A stretch of 64,000 nucleotides of DNA from Algoriphagus ratkowskyi (lineage in GTDB: Bacteria > Bacteroidota > Bacteroidia > Cytophagales > Cyclobacteriaceae). The notes beneath the pieces were generated by a model. It searched no databases and was not told the origin of the DNA. It saw nothing but the letters and a program-made list of their open reading frames with translations. The translations under genes and the position numbers were made by a program. The stretch is taken from NCBI RefSeq assembly GCF_002150505.1, contig NZ_MSSV01000012.1, positions 1-64,000 of the forward strand, written 5' to 3'. Shown piece by piece: positions 35,617 to 44,039 of this stretch. Each line of letters opens with the position of its first letter. The first letter of the stretch is position 1.

Positions 35617-36198
35617 TCAAGAGAAAATTGCTTCTTCAATCAGCTTTAAACTGGATGCAGAAAGAGGCAGTTTCAAAGCGGCTCTATGCCCCTTTTCAGA
35701 CATTTTCCCCCACGTTTTTTTAAGGATATCAATTATTTTTGCAGGCTCATGTTTTGCAGAGAATTCTTCGAAATAGTATTCGAGAAATACGAGACAAATA
35801 ACATCTTCCACAGTTTGCGTCTCAGGGTCAGTTTTGAGTTGTTTCTTTCTAATCAGGAATTTTGTTTTCTCGATCGTCTCCTTTTCGAAACCAGCTTCTA
35901 CTAAAATTTCCTCCGCCTTATCAGCATGCATTATCTTTAATTCCTCTCTCCATTTAAGATACCCAACTCTATCCATTGGATAATTTGAACGTGGAATCTT
36001 CCAACGTCCAATATGCTGAGCTCTGATAGCTAGTTGCACAGCTTCAGAAGCTTCAGGATCGAATTGATGGAGTTTGTCGGTCATGCGGATGGAATACAGC
36101 AGTTCTTTTGCAATTTCTTTTCCAGCTACCAATTCTTTAATAGGATCTTCTGCATTGACCTGATCGATCAATGAAATTGCTTGATGAAATTTGTTCAT
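35617..36198 (-). CDS. DUF4202-family protein
   Basis: 193 residues, soluble and helical. Family landmarks are KELLYSIRMTDKLHQFDP near residue 30, AIRAQHIGRWKIPRSNYPMDRVGYLKWR near 72 and DVICLVFLEYYFEEF near 135. DUF4202 occurs in bacteria and some eukaryotes, with conserved His, Arg and Glu residues that look enzymatic (HD-like), but no activity is known. It is a single gene with gaps on both sides. Confidence 0.88.
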   Translation of the reverse strand: MNKFHQAISLIDQVNAEDPIKELVAGKEIAKELLYSIRMTDKLHQFDPEASEAVQLAIRAQHIGRWKIPRSNYPMDRVGYLKWREELKIMHADKAEEILVEAGFEKETIEKTKFLIRKKQLKTDPETQTVEDVICLVFLEYYFEEFSAKHEPAKIIDILKKTWGKMSEKGHRAALKLPLSASSLKLIEEAIFS

Positions 36199-36535
36199 GT
36201 ATGGATATTGATTAATCTATGAATTCAATATATAAATTTCCCTCCCAAATTTGGAGTGTACAGTTTCCAATGCCGTAACCATTAAAAACATAAAAATCAT
36301 GTTTCAAAGGTTTCATCTTGATTAGAAAGCAGGTCTTCACATCTATGGAAAATGAAGAATTTAAAATCTATTATGATTGTATTTTAAAACGATTTATGAC
36401 AACCCTCCCTACTCGGCTTAGATCTTGACATTCAAACCAATAATAGGTATTTACTAAAATGGAAACCCGAAATTGACTTTAATCAAAAAAAGCATCCCAG
36501 TCTAGGATGCTTTCTTCTTTATTTATTATCAGGAA
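36199..36535. other. Gene-free stretch between DUF4202 and ndk
   Basis: No credible gene is seen. Apart from the ndk terminator near its right end, only AT-rich sequence is visible. Confidence 0.5.
36485..36513 (-). terminator. Intrinsic terminator of ndk
   Basis: AAAGCATCC (36489-36497) pairs with GGATGCTTT (36505-36513) around a 7-base loop. On the minus strand the stem is followed by T6. It is 22 bases past the ndk stop. Confidence 0.85.
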
Positions 36536-36958
36536 TTAACCCACTCTCTCAGTCATAGAGAAGTAGAATGATCCTTCGATCGCTGCATTCTCATCTGAGT
36601 CAGAACCGTGCACTGCATTTGCTTCGATAGACTTAGCGAAGATCTTGCGGATGGTTCCTTCCGCTGCATCAGCAGGATTAGTAGCACCAATCAATTTTCT
36701 GAAATCTTCCACTGCGTTGTCCTTCTCCAATATCGCTGCGATGATAGGCCCAGAAGACATATATGCACATAGATCAGCGTAGAAAGGTCTAGCAGCGTGA
36801 ACTTCGTAGAATTTACCAGCGATCGCTGGAGTCAATTGGGTAGCTTTCACGGCTACGATTTTGAAGCCTGCTTCTTCGATCATTTTCAAAATTGCTCCTG
36901 AGTTTCCTTCTGCAAAAGCATCAGGCTTGATCATGGTGAATGTTCTGTTAGTTGCCAT
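36536..36958 (-). CDS. ndk: Nucleoside diphosphate kinase
   Basis: 140 residues. It exchanges the gamma-phosphate between nucleoside di- and triphosphates. The phosphohistidine is in [12 protein letters not shown] near residue 118. The start [16 protein letters not shown] and the nucleotide-binding [12 protein letters not shown] near 89 match the family fully. It is monocistronic, with its own -7 box and terminator, and divergent from nrnA. Confidence 0.98.
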   Translation of the reverse strand: MATNRTFTMIKPDAFAEGNSGAILKMIEEAGFKIVAVKATQLTPAIAGKFYEVHAARPFYADLCAYMSSGPIIAAILEKDNAVEDFRKLIGATNPADAAEGTIRKIFAKSIEANAVHGSDSDENAAIEGSFYFSMTERVG

Positions 36959-36990
36959 CTTATTCGTTTTTCATTAGTTTAAATCGGGCG

Positions 36991-36998
36991 CAAAAATA
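36991..36998 (-). promoter_or_regulatory. -7 box (TATTTTTG) of ndk
   Basis: Exact TAnnTTTG match on the minus strand, 32 bases upstream of the ndk ATG, in the 175-base divergent region with nrnA. Confidence 0.5.
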
Positions 36999-37133
36999 GA
37001 CTTTTTCACAGCATTCACCATAAAAAATTTTTCATTTATCAGTTACAGACTTCATTGTCAGCACCGTAGAAGAGTTGGGAATTGTAAATAAATTCCTGAC
37101 CTTTGCGAACTACAAGAGCCAAAGAGCAGCTAA

Positions 37134-38177
37134 ATGTATAAAATGGAAGCTTTAGCCTCATTTAAGAGAGAGATATCTTCACCAAAAAAAATATTCATCA
37201 CCACTCACGTCAAGCCCGATGCCGATGCATTGGGTTCTTCATTGGGATTGGCTAACTACCTACTCAAGAAAGGACATGAAGTGACCGTGGTGACTCCAAC
37301 GGATTACCCTTCATTTCTCAATTGGATGAAAGGCAATGATGCAGTATTGGATTTCAGCAATCCTACGCAGACAGAATTAGCCACCAAGAAGTTGAGTGAA
37401 GCGGACATAATCTTTTGTTTGGATTTTTCTTGCTTAAGCAGAGTGAACGAATTAGGTGAATTGATTCGCAAATCAACAGCATATACTGTCAACATAGATC
37501 ATCATCAGGATCCAGAGGATTTTGCAGATTATCGAATATGGAGTACCGAAGCAGCAGCTACTTGTGAATTGGTCTATGAGCTCATCGTGCAACTAGGTGA
37601 TGAATCACTTCTAGACAAAGACATAGCAGAATCTCTATATGCTGGCATCATGACAGATACGGGTGGCTTCAGACATCCAAATACGACAAAAAATGTGCAC
37701 CTCGTGGTGGCAGAATTATTGGATTTGGGAGCTGATAGTTCACAAATAGCGAATTGGATCTACGATTCCAATTCTGTGAATAGATTGAAATTTATCGGTT
37801 TTGCAATCAGCCGACGCTTGGTGGTCCATGAAGATCTTCACATGGCGTATTTTGCGATTAGCAAAAAAGATCTTAAAAAATATCAAAGCCGCACTGGCGA
37901 TACAGAAGGTTTAGTCAATTATGCCTTATCTTTGGACGGGATAAAACTGGCTGCCCTTTTTTCGGAACGCGAAGACGGTGTCAAAATTTCTTTTAGATCA
38001 TCTAGTGAAGTAGCTGTCAACAAGTTTGCAGCGGATTATTTTGACGGAGGTGGACATAAAAATGCCTCAGGAGGTAAGTCCACTATGAGTCTAAAAGATA
38101 CAGTAGAGCGATTTGAATCTTTGGTAGAAAAGCATCAGGAAGAATTATTCCGCGCTGTTCCCGCTACCGCGATTTGA
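37134..38177 (+). CDS. nrnA: Bifunctional oligoribonuclease/PAP phosphatase NrnA (DHH family)
   Basis: 347 residues; a second ATG at codon 4 (37143) is equally possible. It degrades nano-RNA and adenosine 3',5'-bisphosphate. The DHH metal motifs are HVKPDADALGSS near residue 26, DFSCLSR near 101, IDHHQDPEDFADY near 123 and the late MTDTGGF. The DHHA1 motif GGGHKNASGG is near 306. It lies upstream of the FKBP lipoprotein genes; in flavobacteria a DHH gene beside the gliding-associated FKBP GldI is a familiar arrangement. Confidence 0.93.
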   Translation: MYKMEALASFKREISSPKKIFITTHVKPDADALGSSLGLANYLLKKGHEVTVVTPTDYPSFLNWMKGNDAVLDFSNPTQTELATKKLSEADIIFCLDFSCLSRVNELGELIRKSTAYTVNIDHHQDPEDFADYRIWSTEAAATCELVYELIVQLGDESLLDKDIAESLYAGIMTDTGGFRHPNTTKNVHLVVAELLDLGADSSQIANWIYDSNSVNRLKFIGFAISRRLVVHEDLHMAYFAISKKDLKKYQSRTGDTEGLVNYALSLDGIKLAALFSEREDGVKISFRSSSEVAVNKFAADYFDGGGHKNASGGKSTMSLKDTVERFESLVEKHQEELFRAVPATAI

Positions 38178-38224
38178 TTAGCTTGTAATCCCTCCCTATT
38201 ACTTTGAAAAATCACTTATCCTTT

Positions 38225-39148
38225 ATGAAAAATTCAAAAAGCCTTTTGGCGATCCTGGCTCTCTTAGTAGGAGCAATTACATTGACTTCATGTAAAAAAA
38301 CTAAAGTCACTGATGTAGATGGTATCGAGTATACCTATGTAAAAGAAGGAAATGAAAAAGCCCCAAACGGGGAGTTCTTGCTTTACAATTTTGAGGTGTT
38401 GACTGAATCTGACTCAGTGCTTATCTCTACCTCAGATAATCCTTACCCAGGTTATATGCAAGCAAATGATTCCATGCCGGTAAAAAATGGAATGGATGAG
38501 ATCTTTCTTAATTTGAGAAAAGGAGATAGTATAGCTTTCGAATCAACTGCAAAAATAATTTTTGGTGATAATTTACCTCCTTTCCTGAAAGAAGAAGACG
38601 TAATCAAAGTTAGATTGGGAGCTTTTGAAATCATGAATGAAGAAGCTATTCAAGCATATTTCGATAAAGTAATGGCTGCTGAAGAAGTGAAAAGATCTGA
38701 GAGAGCTGTAGAAATATTGGCTGAAGAGGACAAGACGATCCAAGAGTATATCAAGGAAAAGGGTCTTGATGCTAAGAAAACAGAAAGTGGACTATATTAT
38801 GTGATTGAAGAAGAAGGAACTGGCGAGCCAGTGACTCCAGGTACTACAATGCACGTAAACTATGCTGGTTACCTTTTAAACGGTTCTTTATTTGACACTT
38901 CTATTGAAGCTGTGGCTAGAGCAAATAACGCATTTACTGAGGGTCGCCCTTATGAGCCGCTTCCAGTGTCTGTAGGTATGGGACAAGTAATCCCAGGATG
39001 GGACGAAGGTCTATTATTGTTGAAAAAAGGATCTAAGGGTAAGTTTATCATCCCTTCTCCACTAGGTTACGGTGAGAATGCAATGGGTGATAAAATCCCT
39101 GCGAATTCTGTACTTGTTTTCGACGTAGATGTAGCGGACGTACAGTAA
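38225..39148 (+). CDS. Two-domain FKBP-type peptidyl-prolyl isomerase lipoprotein (GldI-like)
   Basis: 307 residues from the ATG at 38225. The lipobox (ITLTSC near residue 23) anchors it in the membrane. Residues 30-135 look like a degenerate FKBP domain (GEFLLYNFEVLTESD, FLNLRKGDSI). A charged linker helix follows. Residues 200-307 are an intact FKBP domain (MHVNYAGYLLNGSLFDTS, VIPGWDEGLLLLKKG, LGYGENAMGDKIPANSVLVFDV). It is first of three tandem FKBP lipoproteins after nrnA. A GldI-like role in gliding or type IX secretion is possible but unproven. Confidence 0.88.
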   Translation: MKNSKSLLAILALLVGAITLTSCKKTKVTDVDGIEYTYVKEGNEKAPNGEFLLYNFEVLTESDSVLISTSDNPYPGYMQANDSMPVKNGMDEIFLNLRKGDSIAFESTAKIIFGDNLPPFLKEEDVIKVRLGAFEIMNEEAIQAYFDKVMAAEEVKRSERAVEILAEEDKTIQEYIKEKGLDAKKTESGLYYVIEEEGTGEPVTPGTTMHVNYAGYLLNGSLFDTSIEAVARANNAFTEGRPYEPLPVSVGMGQVIPGWDEGLLLLKKGSKGKFIIPSPLGYGENAMGDKIPANSVLVFDVDVADVQ

Positions 39149-39196
39149 ATCTCGTACAGTAGATATATCTAGTTAATTAATACAAAACCAACTACA

Positions 39197-39748
39197 ATGA
39201 AAATCAGAATATTTGCCCTATTGATCTTGATCGCAGGAACTTTCTCCTTTGTATCTTGCATCGACGATGAGGCAACTGACAGCTCTATTCTTACAAAAGA
39301 TAAAGCAGCTATTGAAGAATATATTGCAACCAATACAGTAGTCAATGTAAAAGAATTTTATGACGAGATTACCGGCTTAAGGATAATTTGGCAGGAACTA
39401 TCTGGCTCAGGTCAGGGCGTTACTGCAGGAGATACTTTGCAAGTAGATTACACTGGTAAATTGCTTTCCAATAAAATATTTGACACATCTATTGAACAAG
39501 TTGCAAAAGATGAAGGATTGTATACTTCTACCAGGAAATATACTCCACTCTCGTTTCCGGTAGGGTATAATTTTCTAATACCAGGGTTTGAATTCGGTGT
39601 TGGACAAATGGAACAAGGCGACAAAGCTACAGTTTACATCCCTTCTCAATTCGGTTACGGAAAACAAGGAAGTGGATCTATCCCTAGTAATGCGCCGATT
39701 ATTTTCGAATTAGATCTTATTAAGGTTACTCAAGGACCACAACAGTAA
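39197..39748 (+). CDS. FKBP-type peptidyl-prolyl isomerase lipoprotein
   Basis: 183 residues. The lipobox FSFVSC is near residue 21. A single FKBP domain (about 75-178) contains LQVDYTGKLLSNKIFDTS, FLIPGFEFGVGQMEQGD and FGYGKQGSGSIPSNAPIIFEL. It keeps most active-site aromatic positions, but Phe replaces Trp in the IPGF motif. It starts 48 bases after the first FKBP gene and ends one base before the third, so the set is one operon. Confidence 0.88.
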   Translation: MKIRIFALLILIAGTFSFVSCIDDEATDSSILTKDKAAIEEYIATNTVVNVKEFYDEITGLRIIWQELSGSGQGVTAGDTLQVDYTGKLLSNKIFDTSIEQVAKDEGLYTSTRKYTPLSFPVGYNFLIPGFEFGVGQMEQGDKATVYIPSQFGYGKQGSGSIPSNAPIIFELDLIKVTQGPQQ

Positions 39749-39749
39749 A

Positions 39750-40307
39750 ATGAGTATTTATAAATTAAGTATTTTCTCTCTCCTGATTCTGGTTATTGCT
39801 TTCAGCAGTTGCGATACCAAGAACCCCTATGATACAGGGCCTGCATACGATATTGAAGGGAATCTTGCGAAAGACAGCCTTCTAATTGCAGCCTACTTGA
39901 AAACCGCAGAGATTGATAGTCTATATCGTATTTACGATCCTAGCGGGGTAGTAATCATCGTTCAGAAAGAAGGTAGCGGCTCACGCCCAATTACGGGGAA
40001 TGCAGTCTTTACTAGATACATTGGTTCCTTGATGAGTGATGGATCTGTATTCGACACAAATATCCAGCAGGTAGCAATTGATAATGGTCTCTTCGTGGAA
40101 GGAAAGAAATATGATCTCCTTAGTTTCTCTTTAGGTGCTGGAACAGTTATACAAGGCTGGGATATTGGATTTAGACGCTTACGCTCAGGCTCCAAAGCCC
40201 AGTTGATTATTCCTTCTACCTACGCATATAGAGATGCTGCAAATAATGACAGAATACCAGCAAACTCCATCTTGATATTCGAAGTGGATTTCAAGGGAAT
40301 GGAATAA
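39750..40307 (+). CDS. FKBP-like lipoprotein, divergent third copy
   Basis: 185 residues. The lipobox IAFSSC is near residue 21. The FKBP domain (about 78-184) is recognisable from VFTRYIGSLMSDGSVFDTN, VIQGWDIGFRRLRSGS and YRDAANNDRIPANSILIFEV. The strand that usually reads VxVxYTG is VFTRYIG. The paralogue has diverged most, so isomerase activity is uncertain. It ends the operon; a UUCG-capped terminator follows at five bases. Confidence 0.82.
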   Translation: MSIYKLSIFSLLILVIAFSSCDTKNPYDTGPAYDIEGNLAKDSLLIAAYLKTAEIDSLYRIYDPSGVVIIVQKEGSGSRPITGNAVFTRYIGSLMSDGSVFDTNIQQVAIDNGLFVEGKKYDLLSFSLGAGTVIQGWDIGFRRLRSGSKAQLIIPSTYAYRDAANNDRIPANSILIFEVDFKGME

Positions 40308-40311
40308 GTAT

Positions 40312-40340
40312 AAGAGAGGGCTTCGGCTCTCTTTTTTTTT
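40312..40340 (+). terminator. Intrinsic terminator of the nrnA-FKBP operon
   Basis: AGAGAGGGC is capped by a TTCG tetraloop and closed by GCTCTCT, then a run of nine T. Classic rho-independent form. Confidence 0.9.
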
Positions 40341-40712
40341 GCTTTTTTTTAACGTACAGGAAACAGAACCTTATAAAGGTTGTAAAGCTTTTTTTTAAGA
40401 TTCACTTTGAAACAGGGGAAATTGGATTGCATTTTCAAGCAAAAGAATCATCAGTGCATACCTGAATTTCCAACAGCCTCAAGGCAAAAAAGACGATGAA
40501 ATAGCTTTCTGCACTAAGCCACCCTATCAATTATTATTGTTGCTCTTATGCTGTATTTTTTTTCTACACTTATAACCTGAAGTAAAACAGGAATCATTGA
40601 ACATCTTATTTGATGTCTAGCTTCTGGAAAAACTAATCAACTGCTAGATCTCTGCAAATTCCGATGGTAATTTGGAATTTGTGCCTGCCCTGATTATAAA
40701 TCTAAAACAAAA
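40341..40712. other. Gene-free convergent gap
   Basis: 372 bases with no credible gene. It holds two more hairpins: AACCTT/AAGGTT (40367-40381), soon followed by T8, and CAAATTCC/GGAATTTG (40655-40662 with 40674-40681). It could host a small RNA, but nothing is identifiable. Confidence 0.4.
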
Positions 40713-40740
40713 AAAAGGAACCTATTACTAGGTTCCTTTT
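40713..40740 (-). terminator. Terminator of the rpsP-rimM-trmD-rplS operon
   Basis: AAAAGGAACC (40713-40722) pairs with GGTTCCTTTT (40731-40740) around an 8-base loop. A-rich flanks give a U-tract on the minus strand. It is 21 bases past the rplS stop. Confidence 0.85.
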
Positions 40741-40761
40741 TGATTTCAGGCGTGTGAAATC

Positions 40762-41127
40762 TTACTTTCTCACTCTGATTTTTTCCTTGATACGTGCAGC
40801 TTTACCCTGACGTCCTCTTAGGTAGAATAGACGAGCTCTTCTTACTTTACCTTGTCTCAATAGTTCGATTTTCTCGAGCGCAGGAGAGATGATAGGGAAG
40901 ATTCTTTCTACTCCGATACCGTTAGATATTTTTCTTACAGTGAAAGTCTCACCGTTAGAGTTAGGATTTCTACGCTGGATCACAGTTCCTTGGAACTGCT
41001 GGATTCGCTCCTTAGCACCTTCTTTGATACGTACGTGTACGTTGATGGTGTCTCCAGCTTTGAATGAAGGGAATTTAGCTCTTGCTTCGCTGTATTCCGC
41101 TTCTACTATTTTCATTAGTTCGCTCAT
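40762..41127 (-). CDS. rplS: 50S ribosomal protein L19
   Basis: 121 residues. The core [29 protein letters not shown], then [13 protein letters not shown] and the basic C-terminus [21 protein letters not shown], are standard. It lies at the subunit interface near bridge B8. It is the last gene of the conserved operon, 50 bases after trmD. Confidence 0.98.
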   Translation of the reverse strand: MSELMKIVEAEYSEARAKFPSFKAGDTINVHVRIKEGAKERIQQFQGTVIQRRNPNSNGETFTVRKISNGIGVERIFPIISPALEKIELLRQGKVRRARLFYLRGRQGKAARIKEKIRVRK

Positions 41128-41177
41128 AGCTTTATGTTTTTATGCTTTCGCTGTTTGCCAACGCGTGGCTTATTTAA

Positions 41178-41894
41178 TTATTTCTTATACGATTCTGCAT
41201 CGCTTACCCCAGCGTCTTTACTGACTAGCAAATCAGGTCTTCTTTCTTGGGTTCGGCGAACCGATGCTTCAAATCTCCACTCGTTTATCTTGGCTTCATG
41301 TCCTGACAGCAAAACTGCTGGTACTTTCATCCCCTCATATTCAGCGGGGCGAGTGTACACTGGCGGTGCTAGCAGTCCATCCTGGAAAGAGTCTGTCAAT
41401 GCAGAGGTCTCATCATTCAATACTCCTGGGATCAGTCGAATCAGTGCATCAGCCACTACAGCTGCTGCCAATTCTCCGCCAGAAAGCACATAGTCACCAA
41501 TACTGATTTCTTTGGTGATGAATCGCTCTCTTACCCGCTCATCCACTCCCTTATAATGACCACAAAGAATCAATAGGTTCTGACTGAGCGAAAGTGCATT
41601 TGCCATGGGTTGGTCGAATCGAGCTCCATCGGGCGTCATGTAGATGATCTCATCGTACGTTCGCTCCTTTTGAAGTGCTTCTATGCATCGAGCGATAGGC
41701 TCAATGGACATTACCATCCCGGCTCCCCCTCCAAAAGCGTAGTCATCGACCTGCTTCTGTTTGCTCGTTGAGTAATCCCGTAGGTTGATCACGCGAATAC
41801 TGGCCAGTCCTTTGTCTTCCGCTCTTTTCAGAATGGAGTGTGCAAAAGGCCCTTCCAATAATCCCGGTACTACAGTGATGATATCAATGTGCAT
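41178..41894 (-). CDS. trmD: tRNA (guanine-37-N1)-methyltransferase
   Basis: 238 residues. It is a SPOUT enzyme that makes m1G37 to prevent frameshifting. The trefoil-knot SAM region [15 protein letters not shown] and [17 protein letters not shown] near residues 108-145 is intact, as is the start [17 protein letters not shown]. It lies three bases after rimM in the conserved order. Confidence 0.98.
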   Translation of the reverse strand: MHIDIITVVPGLLEGPFAHSILKRAEDKGLASIRVINLRDYSTSKQKQVDDYAFGGGAGMVMSIEPIARCIEALQKERTYDEIIYMTPDGARFDQPMANALSLSQNLLILCGHYKGVDERVRERFITKEISIGDYVLSGGELAAAVVADALIRLIPGVLNDETSALTDSFQDGLLAPPVYTRPAEYEGMKVPAVLLSGHEAKINEWRFEASVRRTQERRPDLLVSKDAGVSDAESYKK

Positions 41895-41897
41895 GGG

Positions 41898-42428
41898 TTA
41901 GTCTTCCAGATAAATTTCAAGTAAACCTTCGGGTAATTGGCAGTAAACTTTTTTAGCTGCCTTGTCCACACTTAGAATAATTCCGTCCTGCATAGGTATG
42001 AGAACTTCTTTTTCCTGATGAGTAACTCCGAGGAGATTTTGTGTCTCCAGATCATAGACGATCTGAACAGGTCCGATCAGGCCCTTGGTCTCGTCAAAGA
42101 CCTCGAATCCGATCAATTCATGGAAGAAATACTGATCATCTTTCAGTTCAGGCAGTGCTGTAAGGGGAAGGTAAACTCCCAATCCAACCAAATCTTCTAC
42201 CTCATCCAGCGAGTTCATATCTTCAAACTTCGCTAATGCTTTATTTCCAGGTTGGAGTACAAAGTGCTCCAGGAAAAACGGCACCAGCCGAGATCTTTGC
42301 TCTAAGAATACATGCTCAAGTGTCTCATAATCTTCAGGAAAATCGACATCAAGCACTAGCATTACTTCTCCACGAAGTCCATGAACTTTAGACACGTAGC
42401 CTAATTGAAAGCTTTGGTCTTTATTCAT
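41898..42428 (-). CDS. rimM: 16S rRNA processing protein RimM
   Basis: 176 residues. The RimM N-domain (GYVSKVHGLRGEVMLVL near residue 10) and PRC-barrel C-domain (ELIGFEVFD near 105, EVLIPMQDGIILSVD) are present. It helps mature the 30S head around S19. It sits 11 bases after rpsP, its usual partner. Confidence 0.96.
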   Translation of the reverse strand: MNKDQSFQLGYVSKVHGLRGEVMLVLDVDFPEDYETLEHVFLEQRSRLVPFFLEHFVLQPGNKALAKFEDMNSLDEVEDLVGLGVYLPLTALPELKDDQYFFHELIGFEVFDETKGLIGPVQIVYDLETQNLLGVTHQEKEVLIPMQDGIILSVDKAAKKVYCQLPEGLLEIYLED

Positions 42429-42439
42429 GGGGATTTATA

Positions 42440-43186
42440 TTAAGCTTTTGCTTCGTCTTCGCCAGCTTCTGGAGCTTTTTCTTCAGCAGCAGGAGCTTTC
42501 GCCTCAGGTGCTTCTTTAGCAGCAGGAGCCTCAGCAACAGGAGCCTCTTCTACTACAGGTGCTTCAGCAACTGGTGCTTCTTCAACAGCAGGAGCCTCAG
42601 CAACAGGAGCTTCTTCAGCAGCAGGAGCCTCAGCAACAGGAGCTTCTTCAGCAGCAACAACTTCTTCTTCTACAGGAGCAGGAGCAGGATTGTTAGCAGC
42701 CTCAGCAGCAGCTAAAAGAGCTTTTTGCTCATCTTCTCTTGCTTTGATTGTGTCAAGTCTAGCTTGGTTCTTAGCAGTCTCAGCATCAAATGCTTTCTTA
42801 CGCACATCCGCTTTAGCAGCAGAGATACCTTCAGCTTTACCAGCAATCTTTGTGTCTTTATCGTTCGACCATGCTTCGAATTTAGCATCTGCTACTTCTT
42901 GCGTAATCGCACCTTTCAAAACACCAATCTGAAGGTGTTTTTTCAGCATAACACCTCTGTAAGAAAGCATAGCTTTCACAGTGTCTGTTGGCTGAGCTCC
43001 GTTCAACAACCATTTAAGAGCGCGCTCATTGTTGATGTTGATAGAAGCAGGATTTGTGTTTGGATTGTAAGATCCGATCTTTTCGATGAAGCGTCCATCA
43101 CGTGGAGCTCTTGCATCAGCTACAACCACGTCGTAGATAGCTAATTTCCTTCTACCTCTTCGTGCTAATCTGATTTTTACTGACAT
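42440..43186 (-). CDS. rpsP: 30S ribosomal protein S16 with long repeat tail
   Basis: 248 residues, three times the 80-residue core. Residues 1-82 are a normal S16 ([30 protein letters not shown]). Residues 83-165 are a charged helical extension seen in shorter form in other Bacteroidota. Residues 166-248 are an Ala/Pro/Glu/Val tail with five 11-residue units ([11 protein letters not shown] type, residues 180-234). The tail is acidic, unlike the basic core, and probably disordered. A -7 box and a hairpin lie in the leader. First gene of the operon. Confidence 0.95.
   Translation of the reverse strand: MSVKIRLARRGRRKLAIYDVVVADARAPRDGRFIEKIGSYNPNTNPASININNERALKWLLNGAQPTDTVKAMLSYRGVMLKKHLQIGVLKGAITQEVADAKFEAWSNDKDTKIAGKAEGISAAKADVRKKAFDAETAKNQARLDTIKAREDEQKALLAAAEAANNPAPAPVEEEVVAAEEAPVAEAPAAEEAPVAEAPAVEEAPVAEAPVVEEAPVAEAPAAKEAPEAKAPAAEEKAPEAGEDEAKA
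42485..42649 (-). repeat. 33-bp tandem coding repeat in rpsP tail
   Basis: Five in-frame copies of a 33-bp unit encode residues 180-234 of S16. The first four are nearly identical at protein level and the fifth is degenerate ([11 protein letters not shown]). Such repeats can change copy number by slippage. Confidence 0.85.
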
Positions 43187-43209
43187 AAATTATAATATAT
43201 TTAGTGAGT

Positions 43210-43228
43210 GGATGGAACCCGTCCATCC
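43210..43228 (-). promoter_or_regulatory. Hairpin in the rpsP leader
   Basis: A perfect 7-bp stem (GGATGGA with TCCATCC, 43210-43216 and 43222-43228) has a 5-base loop, CGGGT on the transcript. It lies about 15 bases after the predicted transcript start and 24 bases before the ATG. A ribosomal-protein autoregulatory leader is plausible, but no specific family can be confirmed. Confidence 0.5.
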
Positions 43229-43241
43229 TAATTTTGGAGTG

Positions 43242-43249
43242 CAAATATA
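43242..43249 (-). promoter_or_regulatory. -7 box (TATATTTG) of the rpsP operon
   Basis: Exact TAnnTTTG match on the minus strand, 55 bases upstream of the rpsP ATG. Confidence 0.55.
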
Positions 43250-43358
43250 GTGTAAATACTTGTAAAGCTCTAAGTTGACTAGTTAATATTTGCCTAAAAG
43301 AAGGGTTTTGGGTTAACTTGCGAGAGATTTACTACAGGAGGACTTTTTTTTCAGTTCT

Positions 43359-43430
43359 GGCCCCATAGTTCAACGGATAGAATGAGCGTTTCCTAAACGC
43401 TAGATCCAAGTTCGATTCTTGGTGAGGCTA
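43359..43430 (+). tRNA. tRNA-Arg (anticodon CCT)
   Basis: 72 bases fold as a complete cloverleaf. D stem GTTC/GAAT; anticodon stem AGCGT/ACGCT with loop TTCCTAA (CCT at 43392-43394); T stem CCAAG/CTTGG with TTCGATT loop; discriminator A. CCA is not encoded. The acceptor stem has a G-U first pair and a C-A mismatch (43363 against 43425). It is the only tRNA seen in the window and lies at the border of the carbohydrate region. Confidence 0.9.
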
Positions 43431-43512
43431 CTTCATTGCGGATTTAATGAATAATATCCCAAAACTTCCAACATATGCTAAAAAATGAATATTTCATGTG
43501 GGGAAGGAATGA

Positions 43513-44039
43513 TTATGCCAGGTAATTTCGCAGGCTCACCTTGGCCTTGACCAGATGGTTTTTGACTGTGTTTTTAGAAATCCTCAGATGCTCGGAGATC
43601 TCTTGGTAGGACATATTGTCAAAATAGGAAAGATGAATGACTTTTCTTCTTTGTTCAGAGAGTTGACAAATCCCCTCTTCCAATCTTTTAAAAAGTATTT
43701 CCTGTTCCTCATTGATGTCCACTGGAGTTTCTATTTTATTAGTGTAATATTCTTCTACTTTTTTTCGGTTGGAATTCAACTTATTAAAATAATCAATTAC
43801 CTCATTTTTAGAAATGGTGAAAATGTAGGAATGCAAGCTCTTATTGCTATCCAAATGGGTTCGCTTTCTAAGGATTTTTAGGAAAACATTATGAATATTG
43901 CTTCTGATTCTTCAGCATCTTTAATAAGTGAGACTATGAAGCGTATCACATAAGGTTTGTAAAAGTTATAAAGCTCGTCTATAGCTTGTATGTCTCCGTT
44001 TTGGAAGTCGGTAAAAGTTTGATTATTCACTATTTTCAT
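43513..44039 (-). pseudogene. ECF RNA polymerase sigma factor, broken by a -1 frameshift
   Basis: Two frames join to a complete ECF sigma of about 175 residues. The 5' part starts at ATG 44039 (MKIVNNQTFTDFQNGDIQAIDELYNFYKPY...) and runs to a stop at 43878. The 3' part continues in another frame with IHNVFLKILRKRTHLDSNKS and the region 4 helix-turn-helix MSYQEISEHLRISKNTVKNHL. One base is missing near 43897-43898. Region 2.4-like FTISKNEVIDYFN is intact. There is no FecR anti-sigma next to it. It is either a real pseudogene, a sequencing error or a slippage-controlled gene. Confidence 0.85.

Noticed and set aside
42690..43144. Plus-strand frames opposite rpsP
   Set aside because: They are mirror frames created by the Ala/Glu-rich codons of the S16 extension; no start signal or homology.
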